A stretch of 17,145 bases of DNA from an uncultured Spartobacteria bacterium (GCA_903915315.1 CAIWSO010000531.1:1-17145); one strand, 5' to 3'. Positions 1 through 8,213 are shown, counted from the first letter of the stretch. The notes: generated by a model from the letters alone, not told the origin. Numbers and translations: made by a program.

Positions 1-17
1 GCCCGTTGCAGCGGGGA

Positions 18-35
18 CGAAAAAATAATTTTTCG
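18..35. terminator. Short AT-rich hairpin in the leader before the GH95 gene
   Basis: Perfect 7-base arms CGAAAAA (18-24) and TTTTTCG (29-35) flank a 4-base loop. The 3' arm carries five T, so it could end transcription of a gene lying left of the window, or be an operator in the leader of the GH95 gene. The rest of bases 1-93 is AT-rich. I see no convincing -35/-10 pair and no Shine-Dalgarno site next to the ATG at 94; the nearest purine run, CGAAGG at 61-66, is too far upstream. Confidence 0.3.
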
Positions 36-93
36 ATTGCCTCTGGTATTTAAGGTCAAGCGAAGGTAAATCGTATCCCTTTTTAAAATTTCT

Positions 94-2472
94 ATGATCC
101 CAAAACAAGAATTCCAAGGCATCCACTCGTCGTGGATGGAGAGCGCGGCTTTTGATTGGCGTGATGCCTCGCCGCTTGGAAATGGCGAACTCGGGGCGAT
201 GCAATTCGGCGGTCTCGCCCATGAACGCATTCTTTTCAACCATGAGCGCTACTTCGGCGGCGCCAGTTCGCCGGAACTCCCAGAAAGTTCCCACATGCTT
301 GCGGAGGTTCGAAGCCTGCTAGACGCCGGAGATTTCGGTACCGCGAACGATATCTATCGCCGTGCTTGGCGCGAACTCGGCTACATCGCCGATAGCGCGC
401 ATTACATTCCCGGCCCGGTTTTGAACATCCGCCGCGAGATTCCCGGAGCCTTCCGCAGCTACCGTCGCTGGCTTGATTTCTCAAAAGGCGTCGCCGGGGT
501 CGACTGGCAGCTCAACGGCCAACAATTCCAACGCACGGCGTTTGTCTCCTCGGCCGATGCCTGCTTTGTCCTCAACCCCTGCGAGGAAGGTGGCGCGCCC
601 GCCGAGATGATGCTGTGGTTTGCCCCACAGGACCTCGCGGAAGCTATCGACCACACCGACCGCCAGCAGCCTTTGAACATTCGCCAGACCACAACCTTCG
701 GCCCCGGTTGGCTCGCCTCACGCTTTGACGGTCCCGATGAAGTGTCCTGCACCGTGATTGCCCACTGGGGGGATCTGGAGTCAGCCCGCGTCGGCGGTCA
801 TACCGTACGTGTCACTCCCAAGCCTGGTTGCCGCATTGTGGCCAACATGCTCATCGCCCCCACGCCGGAGCAGTTGAAGGCGGAGACCGAAAGACTTGCC
901 GTTCTCGTGGGTCGCACCGACCTGCAGGCCCGCCATGAGGCGATCCACAGCGAACGCTACGGCCGCTGTGTGCTCGACCTCGATGTGGACGGTGCGGAAC
1001 TTTCCAATGACGAGCTTCTGCTCAAGGCCTACCGTGGCGATGTGCCCGATGCGTTGCTCGCGCGGCTCGCCAATTTCGGCCGCTACTTGCTCATTGCCTC
1101 CGCCAACAAAGGCACTCTCCCTCCGAACCTTCAAGGCATTTGGAATGGCAACTATCTCCCGCCATGGTGGTGCACTTTTTTCTTCAATGAAAACCTCCAG
1201 ATGGCCATCTGGCCAGCCTTGCCCGGCGGCTTGCCCGAATGTGTCGAGGGTGTTTTCGATCTGCTCGAGGAACGCATGGACGACTTCCGAACGAATGCGA
1301 AAAACATGTTTGCCTGCCGAGGCATTCTCCCTCCGCTCTACATGTCGCCCGAGTGCGGCCTAAAAAAGAACCTTCAGGCCCACGTTCAATTTTGGACGGG
1401 AAGCGGAGCCTGGCTCGCCCAGATTTATTTCGATTACTGGCTCCACACCGGCGACCGTGAGTTTCTTGCCAAGCGCGCGATCCCGTTCATGCGAGAGGTT
1501 GCCTGGTTCTACGAAGACTTCCTTGTCGAGGGCAAGGACGGGCTCCTGCACAGCTACCCCGGCAACTCGCCAGAGAACCACCCGCTGGGTCATGTCACTG
1601 CCAAGGGGCATCCCGCCCGCATCTGCGTGGATGCCACGATGGATTTTGCTCTCGTTCGCGAGGTGTTGGGCAACCTCATCGAAGCCGTGCGCCTCATCGA
1701 GGGTGGCGACAATGAGGATACGAACCGCTGGCAGGGGATGCTCCAAAAGCTCCCGCCCTATCGCATCAATGAGGACGGAGCGATCGCCGAGTGGGTGGAC
1801 TCTCGCCAGAAGGACAACTACCACCACCGGCACCTCTCGCATCTCTATCCGCTTTTTCCCGGTTTCGAGATCACGCCCGACAGCACCGAGTTGTTCGAAG
1901 CCTGCCGCATCGCGGTGGAAAAACGACTGGTCGTCGGGTTGGCGGATCAGACCGGTTGGTCGCTTTCGCACATGGCGCACATCTACTCGCGCCTCGGCAA
2001 ACCTGGTCGCGCGTTGCAATCGTTGCAACTTCTCTGCCGCTCCGTCGTGGGAGTGAACCTCTTTACTGCTCATAACGATCTTCGCGATATGGGCATCACC
2101 ATGGATTACCGCAAGGGACCACGCCCGCTGGTCCAGACCGAGGCCAACAATGGCATTACTTCGGCTGTTTATGAAATGCTCGCATTCTCAACGCCAGGGA
2201 TGCTCCGGTTGCTTCCGGCACTTCCATGGAGTTGGCGTCGAGGAAGTCTCAAGGGTCTCCGGTTGCGAGGCGGCGGATGCCTTGATCTCGAGTGGGATCG
2301 CACCCAAGGTTGGTGGCGCGCCCGTTTCACCGGCGAAAAACGCAGGGTGCTTTTTGGTAATGATCGCGGAAAGAGCTTGGAACTCCAGAGTGAAACTGTC
2401 GAATCGGCTGACGGGATTGTCCATTCGCTCGAGGGCGTTTTCCATGAGTCCGCTTTTGTCGCTTCGATCTAA
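94..2472 (+). CDS. GH95-type alpha-L-fucosidase, predicted cytoplasmic
   Basis: This 792-residue protein has the GH95 layout: an N-terminal beta-sandwich (about 10-260), an (alpha/alpha)6 barrel (about 300-690) and a C-terminal beta-sandwich (about 700-790). Visible signatures are the N-terminal PLGNGELGAMQFGG segment, NLQGIWN near 345-351, HRHLSHLYPLFPG, and GNSPENHP at 490-497. By comparison with the Bifidobacterium enzyme AfcA, E494 is the general acid, and N365 and N367 (in NENLQ) hold the attacking water. The Asp that normally activates these Asn (QIDGNFG in typical members) aligns with E683 in QTEANNG, a non-canonical residue. GH95 enzymes invert and release L-fucose, and some act on L-galactose. 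The N-terminus starts MIPKQEFQG with no signal peptide, so it should act in the cytoplasm on imported oligosaccharides; the symporter gene follows 183 bases later. The start is the first ATG and lacks a clear ribosome-binding site. Family assignment is firm; the exact sugar is inferred. Confidence 0.88.
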   Translation: MIPKQEFQGIHSSWMESAAFDWRDASPLGNGELGAMQFGGLAHERILFNHERYFGGASSPELPESSHMLAEVRSLLDAGDFGTANDIYRRAWRELGYIADSAHYIPGPVLNIRREIPGAFRSYRRWLDFSKGVAGVDWQLNGQQFQRTAFVSSADACFVLNPCEEGGAPAEMMLWFAPQDLAEAIDHTDRQQPLNIRQTTTFGPGWLASRFDGPDEVSCTVIAHWGDLESARVGGHTVRVTPKPGCRIVANMLIAPTPEQLKAETERLAVLVGRTDLQARHEAIHSERYGRCVLDLDVDGAELSNDELLLKAYRGDVPDALLARLANFGRYLLIASANKGTLPPNLQGIWNGNYLPPWWCTFFFNENLQMAIWPALPGGLPECVEGVFDLLEERMDDFRTNAKNMFACRGILPPLYMSPECGLKKNLQAHVQFWTGSGAWLAQIYFDYWLHTGDREFLAKRAIPFMREVAWFYEDFLVEGKDGLLHSYPGNSPENHPLGHVTAKGHPARICVDATMDFALVREVLGNLIEAVRLIEGGDNEDTNRWQGMLQKLPPYRINEDGAIAEWVDSRQKDNYHHRHLSHLYPLFPGFEITPDSTELFEACRIAVEKRLVVGLADQTGWSLSHMAHIYSRLGKPGRALQSLQLLCRSVVGVNLFTAHNDLRDMGITMDYRKGPRPLVQTEANNGITSAVYEMLAFSTPGMLRLLPALPWSWRRGSLKGLRLRGGGCLDLEWDRTQGWWRARFTGEKRRVLFGNDRGKSLELQSETVESADGIVHSLEGVFHESAFVASI

Positions 2473-2508
2473 AAGCTGCGGGCAAACCCGAATAGCCTCT
2501 GGCTGGCG

Positions 2509-2540
2509 CGAGAGACGTAAACTTTGTTGAAAGTCTCTCG
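2509..2540 (+). promoter_or_regulatory. Inverted repeat after the GH95 gene
   Basis: Arms CGAGAGAC (2509-2516) and GTCTCTCG (2533-2540) are perfectly complementary over 8 bases, with a 16-base loop. An alternative inner stem, ACTTT/AAAGT, could form inside. No T-tract follows, so it is not a textbook intrinsic terminator. It may stabilise or separate the GH95 message from the symporter message, or be a protein-binding site. It lies 37 bases past the GH95 stop. Confidence 0.4.
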
Positions 2541-2600
2541 ATCCAGTCTGGAAATCTGGCGGAAGGGGATTTGAAGTTGCCCGCCCCGGTTAAACTCGGT

Positions 2601-2651
2601 AGGATCTGAAATCCTCGCAACCTTCGAGGAGCAGCTCCAAAAACCTCCTCG
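2601..2651 (+). promoter_or_regulatory. Nested inverted repeats just before the symporter start
   Basis: Three complementary pairs overlap in 51 bases: AGGAT (2601-2605) with ATCCT (2611-2615), CCTCG (2613-2617) with CGAGG (2625-2629), and CGAGGAG (2625-2631) with CTCCTCG (2645-2651). The last two share an arm and cannot form together. The only strong Shine-Dalgarno-like string, GAGGAG (2626-2631), lies 24 bases before the ATG at 2656 and is paired in the last hairpin, which ends four bases before the start codon. The layout could control translation, but that is inference from pairing alone. Confidence 0.35.
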
Positions 2652-2655
2652 CTTT

Positions 2656-4524
2656 ATGCAAAACTCCCTTATCTGGATTGATTATATCAGCATCATTGGC
2701 GTGCTCGCCATTTCCGTTGGCATAGCCCTCTACTTCACCAAGTCTGGCGGCGAGAGCATGGAGTCCTTCTTTGTCTCGGGGCGCTCGCTTCATTGGTTGG
2801 CAGCGGGGGCCTCGCTGGCAGCCACCAGTTTTGCTGCGGATACGCCGCTTTGGGTGACTTCGCTCGTGCGCGAAAAGGGCATTCAGTATGTATGGCAATT
2901 CTGGGCGCCGTTTGTCGGATCTGTCCTCACGGTTGTGTATTTCGGTCGTCGTTGGCGCCGCATGGCTTTCCTTACCGACATCGAGTTCATCGAGACCCGC
3001 TACGGCGGAGGTTGCGCGAAGCTCCTTCGCGGTTGGAGTGGAGCTTTTGGCGCGTTGATTATTTGCCCGCTCATTTGCGGATGGGTGATCAAGGCGATGG
3101 AAACCATTTCGACCGAGGCGCTCGGCCTGCCCGATGACAAGCGAATTTACGCGACCATCGGCGTGGTCGCTGTGGGTATCGCGGTTTCGGTGTTTGGCGG
3201 CCTTTCCGGTGTGGTTTATGCCGACTTTTTCCAGTTGGTCCTAGCGACGCTGGGTACAATTTTGCTGGGGGTGATGGCGGTGATGGCCGTTGGCGGTCTG
3301 GATGTGCTCGTCGAGCGTCTTGGCGCGATGTCCAGTTGGCCCGGAAAGGATCTTAGCATGATGCCAGCGCAATTGCCGCTCTGGGACATGATCACCTTCA
3401 TTGTTGTGGGCCTCGGGGTCGCGACAAGCGGTGGCTACAATGCTCAGCGACTTCTCGCCTGTAGGGACTCACGTCACGCCAGCGGGGCGCAGTTGCTGCA
3501 CACCATTCTTTACTACGCCCTCATGCCTTGGCCCTGGATCATCGTCGCGCTCTGCTCCATGGTTTTGATTCCCGAAATTGCCAAGGCCGATGCGGCTTAT
3601 CCCAAGATGATGATGATGGTTCTTCCGAGTGGACTGCGTGGGATCTTGATCGCGGCTATGCTGGCAGCATTCCTTTCCACGATCTCGACTCTCTTCAACT
3701 GGGGGGCCTCCTACCTCATGAACGATATCTTTCGTCGCTTCATCAAGACAGACTGCTCGGATCGGACCTACGTGGTCATTTCCCGTGTTGCAACGCTCTT
3801 GATTGCGACTGCCGGTGCGGCGGTCGCTCTCATGGCGGATTCGATCCAGCAACTGCTCGTCATTTCCTATGTGCTCGGGTCTGGAGGGTTTCTCATCAAC
3901 TTCATGCAATGGATGTGGTGGCGCATGAACCGATTTGGTGCGGTCGCTGGTTTCCTTTCGGGATGGGTTGTTGTCATCGCTATGCTTTTATTTAAAGCCT
4001 TCGACCGCCCGATGGCTTGGTTACTGAATCTGCCAGATACGGTGAGCTACTCCAGCACGCAGACGGTAACCAAATTGGGAAAGGTGCTCACGGACACATC
4101 CAACTACGATGGAATGGCGTTCTCTACCGCTGAATCTCTCACCGGCGCGCGGATCGCCTTGGCCATTGTTTTAGTCACCATTTCCTCTGTCGTGGTCGCG
4201 CTCCTGACGCCACCTGAGCCAATGGAAAATCTGAAGAAATTTCTCCTCAAGGCGCGTCCGTTTTCGTTCGGTTGGAAGCCCGTCATCCGCGCCCTCGGCG
4301 AGCCCTACGACGCTGTGGAGGACTTCTGGCGCACGATGTTCTCTTGGCTCATTTGCCTTGTTTCGGTATTTGCTCTCATTCAAGGCATTGGTGAGCTGCT
4401 CATTGGGTCCAGATCGATAGGATGTGGTCTCGTCGCCCTATCTGGCCTCACGTTCTGGTGGACCTATCGCCGACTCCAGCAGGATTACGCGCACGAGCTC
4501 AAAGCCTACGGGCGCCATCCCTGA
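2656..4524 (+). CDS. Sodium:solute symporter (SSS family), probable sugar importer
   Basis: A 622-residue, strongly hydrophobic protein of the SSS/SGLT-like family, which uses the sodium gradient to import sugars and other small solutes across the inner membrane. The first helix starts almost at once (IDYISIIGVLAISVGIALYF) and is followed by SFFVSGRSLHWLAAGASLAATSF, the usual family N-terminus. The segment AAFLSTISTLFNWGASYLMNDI (about 337-356) matches the helix that carries the Na2-site serines in characterised members; S341, T342, S344 and T345 are the candidates. After the transporter core comes a PPEPMENLKKFLLKARP loop and about two more helices, a C-terminal extension common in symporters of this bacterial group. 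It lies between the GH95 gene and the sulfatases, so a fucose-like sugar or short oligosaccharide is the likely cargo, but substrate cannot be read from sequence. The ATG has no well-placed ribosome-binding site. Confidence 0.88.
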   Translation: MQNSLIWIDYISIIGVLAISVGIALYFTKSGGESMESFFVSGRSLHWLAAGASLAATSFAADTPLWVTSLVREKGIQYVWQFWAPFVGSVLTVVYFGRRWRRMAFLTDIEFIETRYGGGCAKLLRGWSGAFGALIICPLICGWVIKAMETISTEALGLPDDKRIYATIGVVAVGIAVSVFGGLSGVVYADFFQLVLATLGTILLGVMAVMAVGGLDVLVERLGAMSSWPGKDLSMMPAQLPLWDMITFIVVGLGVATSGGYNAQRLLACRDSRHASGAQLLHTILYYALMPWPWIIVALCSMVLIPEIAKADAAYPKMMMMVLPSGLRGILIAAMLAAFLSTISTLFNWGASYLMNDIFRRFIKTDCSDRTYVVISRVATLLIATAGAAVALMADSIQQLLVISYVLGSGGFLINFMQWMWWRMNRFGAVAGFLSGWVVVIAMLLFKAFDRPMAWLLNLPDTVSYSSTQTVTKLGKVLTDTSNYDGMAFSTAESLTGARIALAIVLVTISSVVVALLTPPEPMENLKKFLLKARPFSFGWKPVIRALGEPYDAVEDFWRTMFSWLICLVSVFALIQGIGELLIGSRSIGCGLVALSGLTFWWTYRRLQQDYAHELKAYGRHP

Positions 4525-4540
4525 GGAATTGAAAAATCGT

Positions 4541-4571
4541 CCCCATCGATTCGCAGACGAGTTTGATGGGG
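4541..4571 (+). terminator. Hairpin between the symporter and the sulfatase block
   Basis: Arms CCCCATC (4541-4547) and GATGGGG (4565-4571) are perfectly complementary, and a small inner TCG/CGA pairing could extend the stem. The hairpin begins 16 bases after the symporter stop. No T-run follows, so it is either a weak terminator or an RNA-processing or stability element separating the first two genes from the sulfatases. The rest of 4525-4656 holds a direct repeat GGGTGAAA (4621-4628 and 4639-4646) and no convincing promoter. Confidence 0.4.
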
Positions 4572-4656
4572 CCGACACTTTCGGGATACCTCCCGCTTGG
4601 CATTTTGAGCGGTTGCCGCAGGGTGAAAGCGAGTGGCGGGGTGAAAAGTCTTGAGA

Positions 4657-6651
4657 ATGGGGTTGTTTTTTAATGTTATGAAAATGCCGTTGTATTTTAT
4701 GAGTATCAGCCATTTAAAAGTCCTTATTTCGATCATTCTCTTGGGGCTGGGTGGAGACTTTTTGAAGGCCCAGCAACCTGTTCCCGAGCCGATACGCCCG
4801 GTGAAGCCGAACGTGATCCTTCTGCTCGCCGACAGTCTGGGGTGGCAGGATGTGAAGTGCTACGACATTGATAAGCCTTCAGCCATGGAGACGCCGAATA
4901 TCGATGCTCTAGCAAAAAAGGGCGTTCTTTTTTGGCAGGCTTATGCAGCCGCGCCAACGTCTTCCCCGAGTCGCTGTGCCATCATGAGCGGCATTCATCC
5001 TGCCCGAGCGCAGAGGACGCATGTGCTGGGGGGAATCCCTGCTGTGCCATACAACCGGGAGCTACACCGCATGATGCCGCCTTGGCATAGCGGACGAATG
5101 CTGGAAAACGAATTGGCCCTCGCCAGCGTGCTCAAACACAATGGCTACACGACTGGTCACGCCGGCAAGTGGCACATGGGCATGGATCACTGTTCTTTTC
5201 CTCAGCCGAAAGATCAGGGATTTGATTGGACACGTAGCAATCTGGGCGTGAGTGCTGCAATGAAACCGAACAGGCTCACTGGTTTTGCGACTGACAAGAA
5301 AGACGATCGGTATCGTTTGGACGATCGGGGTTTCGCACGAGATCAAAACAACGAGGATGCTTTGACCTTTATTCGGGAGAGCAAGGACAAGGCGTTCTTC
5401 CTCTATTATGCTACATGGCTCGCTCACTACCCCATTCAAACGCGCAGCAAGGTGCTTCTGGATAAATATGTGAAAAAGCTCGGCGTCGAGTTACCCGCTA
5501 ACCCAGAGGAATGGAAGGGTGAGGGGCAAACCAATCCTTTTTACTGCGCTATGGTCGAGGAGTTGGACCACTACATCGGGCAGCTGATTCACTATCTCGA
5601 GAATACGGATGATCCGCGTTGGCCTGGACACAAACTCAGCGAAAACACGTATCTCATTTTGACATCGGATAGTGGCGGAATGGAAACGATCTTCGGACAA
5701 ACCATCACGGATAATTACCCGCTCGATCGCGGTTCCATGTCGCTGATGGAGGGCGGCACGCGCGTCCCGCTCATTATCTCGGGCCCCGGCATCAAAGCAG
5801 GCGTGGATTCCGAGGTCATGGTCAACGGCTTGGATTTCTACCCCACCATTCTCTCGCTGGCAGGTGCCAAGAAACCAGAGGGTAAAAAACTGGATGGACT
5901 CGACATTTCTGCGTTGCTGAAAGGGGATCCCACCAACGCGGCGCTCGTGCTTGAAGCCGATGGAAAGCCGCGCGACACAATGGTGTGGCATTTTCCGAAC
6001 AGCGTGGCCCTCGAAAGTGCGATCCGCATCGGCGACTACAAGCTCGTTCGAAACTACGATTATATCCGAAATCCCAGCAGTCCCCCGCTAGAGCTTTACC
6101 GGCTCTATAATTCCGAAAGAGGAAAGCCTCAGAGGGTGGATATCGAGGAGGCCAAAAATCTCACGGCCGAGATGAATGATCGTGCCGTGGCAATGAATAA
6201 GCGCTTGGCCGAAATCCTTGCGGAAATGGGGGCGAGTTTCCCCTACCACAATCCCCACTTCAAACATGAGCTACCCAATAAAGAAAATGTACCGACCATC
6301 CTCTCGCAGGAACTCAAGGAACAGACGGCTCAGGTCATCTACCAAGATAATGGTGCCAAGGTGAAGAATGCCCATTTGCTCTACACCACTAATGGCGGAG
6401 AGCCCTTCGAAGAGTGGTTTCGTATCCCAGCCAGCATCATGCCTGAAAACAAAGTCGTTGTGCAATTGCCTCAAGGAACGACTCACTACGTGTTCAATCT
6501 CATTGATCAAAACAATTTCTTAGTGAGCTACCCGGATCTCCCGGATTCGGAGACTGCGGCTAAAGATAAAATCAAATACTCGAAGCTGGCTCTGGCTGTT
6601 TCGACTCTCCCTCAGAAACCCGCCACTACAAAGAACAAACAGGAGCAATGA
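4657..6651 (+). CDS. Secreted S1-type sulfatase, Ser-type, with altered metal-site residues
   Basis: A 664-residue formylglycine-dependent sulfatase of the alkaline-phosphatase fold. Numbering is from the ATG at 4657; a TTG at 4651 and ATGs at 4678, 4684 and 4699 are also possible. A hydrophobic signal segment around SISHLKVLISIILLGLGG ends near FLKAQQ, so it is exported. The active-site signature is S-S-P-S-R at 102-106, placing serine (S102) where most relatives have cysteine; Ser-type enzymes need a radical-SAM maturase (anSME), which is not in the window. GKWHMG gives K171 and H173. Two calcium-ligand positions differ from the usual DD and DN pairs: D59-S60 in LLADSLG and D338-S339 in TSDSGG. 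A C-terminal beta-rich extension (about 555-650), with a TTHYVFNLIDQNNFLVSYP stretch, follows the sulfatase domain. Its last bases overlap the next start (ATGA), implying translational coupling. It presumably removes a sulfate ester from a glycan, but activity is not assured given the metal-site changes. Confidence 0.85.
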   Translation: MGLFFNVMKMPLYFMSISHLKVLISIILLGLGGDFLKAQQPVPEPIRPVKPNVILLLADSLGWQDVKCYDIDKPSAMETPNIDALAKKGVLFWQAYAAAPTSSPSRCAIMSGIHPARAQRTHVLGGIPAVPYNRELHRMMPPWHSGRMLENELALASVLKHNGYTTGHAGKWHMGMDHCSFPQPKDQGFDWTRSNLGVSAAMKPNRLTGFATDKKDDRYRLDDRGFARDQNNEDALTFIRESKDKAFFLYYATWLAHYPIQTRSKVLLDKYVKKLGVELPANPEEWKGEGQTNPFYCAMVEELDHYIGQLIHYLENTDDPRWPGHKLSENTYLILTSDSGGMETIFGQTITDNYPLDRGSMSLMEGGTRVPLIISGPGIKAGVDSEVMVNGLDFYPTILSLAGAKKPEGKKLDGLDISALLKGDPTNAALVLEADGKPRDTMVWHFPNSVALESAIRIGDYKLVRNYDYIRNPSSPPLELYRLYNSERGKPQRVDIEEAKNLTAEMNDRAVAMNKRLAEILAEMGASFPYHNPHFKHELPNKENVPTILSQELKEQTAQVIYQDNGAKVKNAHLLYTTNGGEPFEEWFRIPASIMPENKVVVQLPQGTTHYVFNLIDQNNFLVSYPDLPDSETAAKDKIKYSKLALAVSTLPQKPATTKNKQEQ

Positions 6652-8213
6652 AATTCCAGCTTCTTTTGAGCGCCATTTTGGCGTTGCAATACATCTCTCC
6701 CGAGGTAGTTGCTGATTCCTCAGCAGTAAGTGCTGCCCCGGTCAAACCGAACATCATTTTCATCCTCACGGATGATCAAGGCTATGGGGACTTGTCGGCT
6801 CACGGGCATCCGCTTTTGAAAACGCCAAATTTCGATCGCATGCACAACGAAGGCGTGAGATTTGATAATTTCTATGTGAGTCCCTCCTGCTCGCCAACCC
6901 GCGCGGCATTGCTGACCGGTATGCATGAATTTCGCAGTGGGGTCACGCACACAAGAGAGCCGAGAATGCGGCTTCACAAAGATGCCGTCACTCTACCAGA
7001 GTTGCTTAAAAAGTCCGGCTACCGAACCGCCCTCATTGGGAAGTGGCATCTCGGCGGGAATACAGAAAAAGGATACAGGGCCAGTGATCGTGGCTTCGAT
7101 CTCTACTCTAACGTTTATGCCGACTTGTTTGATGGACTCGTTCACCACAACGAAAAGTTGGTCGGAAAAGTCCCGGGGAAATTTCGCGAGGACATATATT
7201 TTGATGAAGCGATGAGGTATATCGAGGAGTGCGGCGACAAGCCTTACTTCTGCGAAATCGCAACGATCTCGCCGCACACGCCTTTGGGAGCTCCAGAGCG
7301 GTTTATCGCGCCCTTTCGAGGGAAAGTTTCGGACGAGGAGGCTACCTACTTGGGAATGGTCGCGAATCTCGATTACAACATCGGTCGCTTGCTGGATTTT
7401 TTGGCCAAGCGGAAGTTGGATAAAAACACGATCGTTGTTCTCATGAACGACAATGGACAGACCTGTGGCCTCGATGTTTACAATGCGGGAATGCGAGGCT
7501 GCAAAACCACCGCCTGGCAAGGCGGGTCGCGCGCCTTTTCCTTCTGGCGTTGGCCCGGACAGTGGATTCCGCATCGGGTGGATAATCTCACGGCGCATTT
7601 GGATTTCCTGCCGACAATTTGCGAACTCACGGGAACGCCTCTACCGAAGCGGCTTCAGGGCGAACTCGAAGGCTTCAGCCTCGTGCCCCTCCTGAAGGCG
7701 AAAGGACCGCTTTCCTGGCACGATGAGCGAATGGTTTTTTTGCACACAGGACGATGGGCCAGCGGCTTGGCGGATGCTCACAAGTATGCGAAGGCCTCTG
7801 TATTGCAGGGGCATTTTATTTTGGTGAGAAACCGTGCGTGTGAGGAGCTTGCTTGCACTGGAGAGACTCGCGGGGAATGCGACGGACTCCGTGCTGTCGA
7901 GAAGGGAAGCAAGGTTGGGACTTACACTAAAGCTAATGCCCAATTTCACTGGGGTGTGACGCCTTCAGGTCGGTGGGCGCTTTATGATTTGAAAAAAGAC
8001 ATCGCGTGTCGGAACGACATTGCGGAGAAAAATCCCGAACGCGTCAAAGCCATGGCTGCCGCCTACGATAAATGGTGGGATGATCTTTATCCCGTCATGA
8101 TCAAACGCGGCGGAGATGACGAGTTGGTGGAAATGAAAAATAAACGCGTTGAAGAATCAGTAAAAAACCGTTGGTTTATGGGCCTCCTCCCAAGCCTTCA
8201 AAAGAAAAACTAG
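6648..8213 (+). CDS. Secreted S1-type sulfatase, Cys-type (tandem copy 1)
   Basis: A 521-residue sulfatase with a signal peptide (MKFQLLLSAILALQYISPEVVA, then DSS). All core residues look canonical: D42-D43 and D268-N269 as calcium ligands, C81 in CSPTR as the formylglycine precursor with R85, K132 and H134 in GKWH, and K286 in RGCK. It has no C-terminal add-on domain. The ATG overlaps the previous stop codon, and AGGAG lies only two bases before it, so initiation probably depends on ribosomes finishing the upstream gene. It is a close paralogue of the next gene: the N-terminal about 105 residues and the region from FIAPFRGK onward are roughly 85-90 percent identical by eye, while residues 136-178 are largely different. 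It should hydrolyse a sulfate ester on a periplasmic or extracellular glycan; the exact position is unknown. Confidence 0.92.
   Translation: MKFQLLLSAILALQYISPEVVADSSAVSAAPVKPNIIFILTDDQGYGDLSAHGHPLLKTPNFDRMHNEGVRFDNFYVSPSCSPTRAALLTGMHEFRSGVTHTREPRMRLHKDAVTLPELLKKSGYRTALIGKWHLGGNTEKGYRASDRGFDLYSNVYADLFDGLVHHNEKLVGKVPGKFREDIYFDEAMRYIEECGDKPYFCEIATISPHTPLGAPERFIAPFRGKVSDEEATYLGMVANLDYNIGRLLDFLAKRKLDKNTIVVLMNDNGQTCGLDVYNAGMRGCKTTAWQGGSRAFSFWRWPGQWIPHRVDNLTAHLDFLPTICELTGTPLPKRLQGELEGFSLVPLLKAKGPLSWHDERMVFLHTGRWASGLADAHKYAKASVLQGHFILVRNRACEELACTGETRGECDGLRAVEKGSKVGTYTKANAQFHWGVTPSGRWALYDLKKDIACRNDIAEKNPERVKAMAAAYDKWWDDLYPVMIKRGGDDELVEMKNKRVEESVKNRWFMGLLPSLQKKN

Noticed and set aside
1..93. A promoter for the GH95 gene
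   Set aside because: TTGCCT (37-42) and TATTTA (47-52) look like hexamers but are only four bases apart; no pair with proper spacing was found.
1360..2073. A 237-codon open frame on the minus strand inside the GH95 gene
   Set aside because: It covers the conserved catalytic region of GH95 on the other strand and its protein is His/Arg/Val-rich without recognisable motifs.
4651..4656. TTG at 4651 as the start of the first sulfatase
   Set aside because: An ATG lies two codons later and further ATGs precede the signal segment; the TTG adds only two residues and has no better ribosome-binding site.
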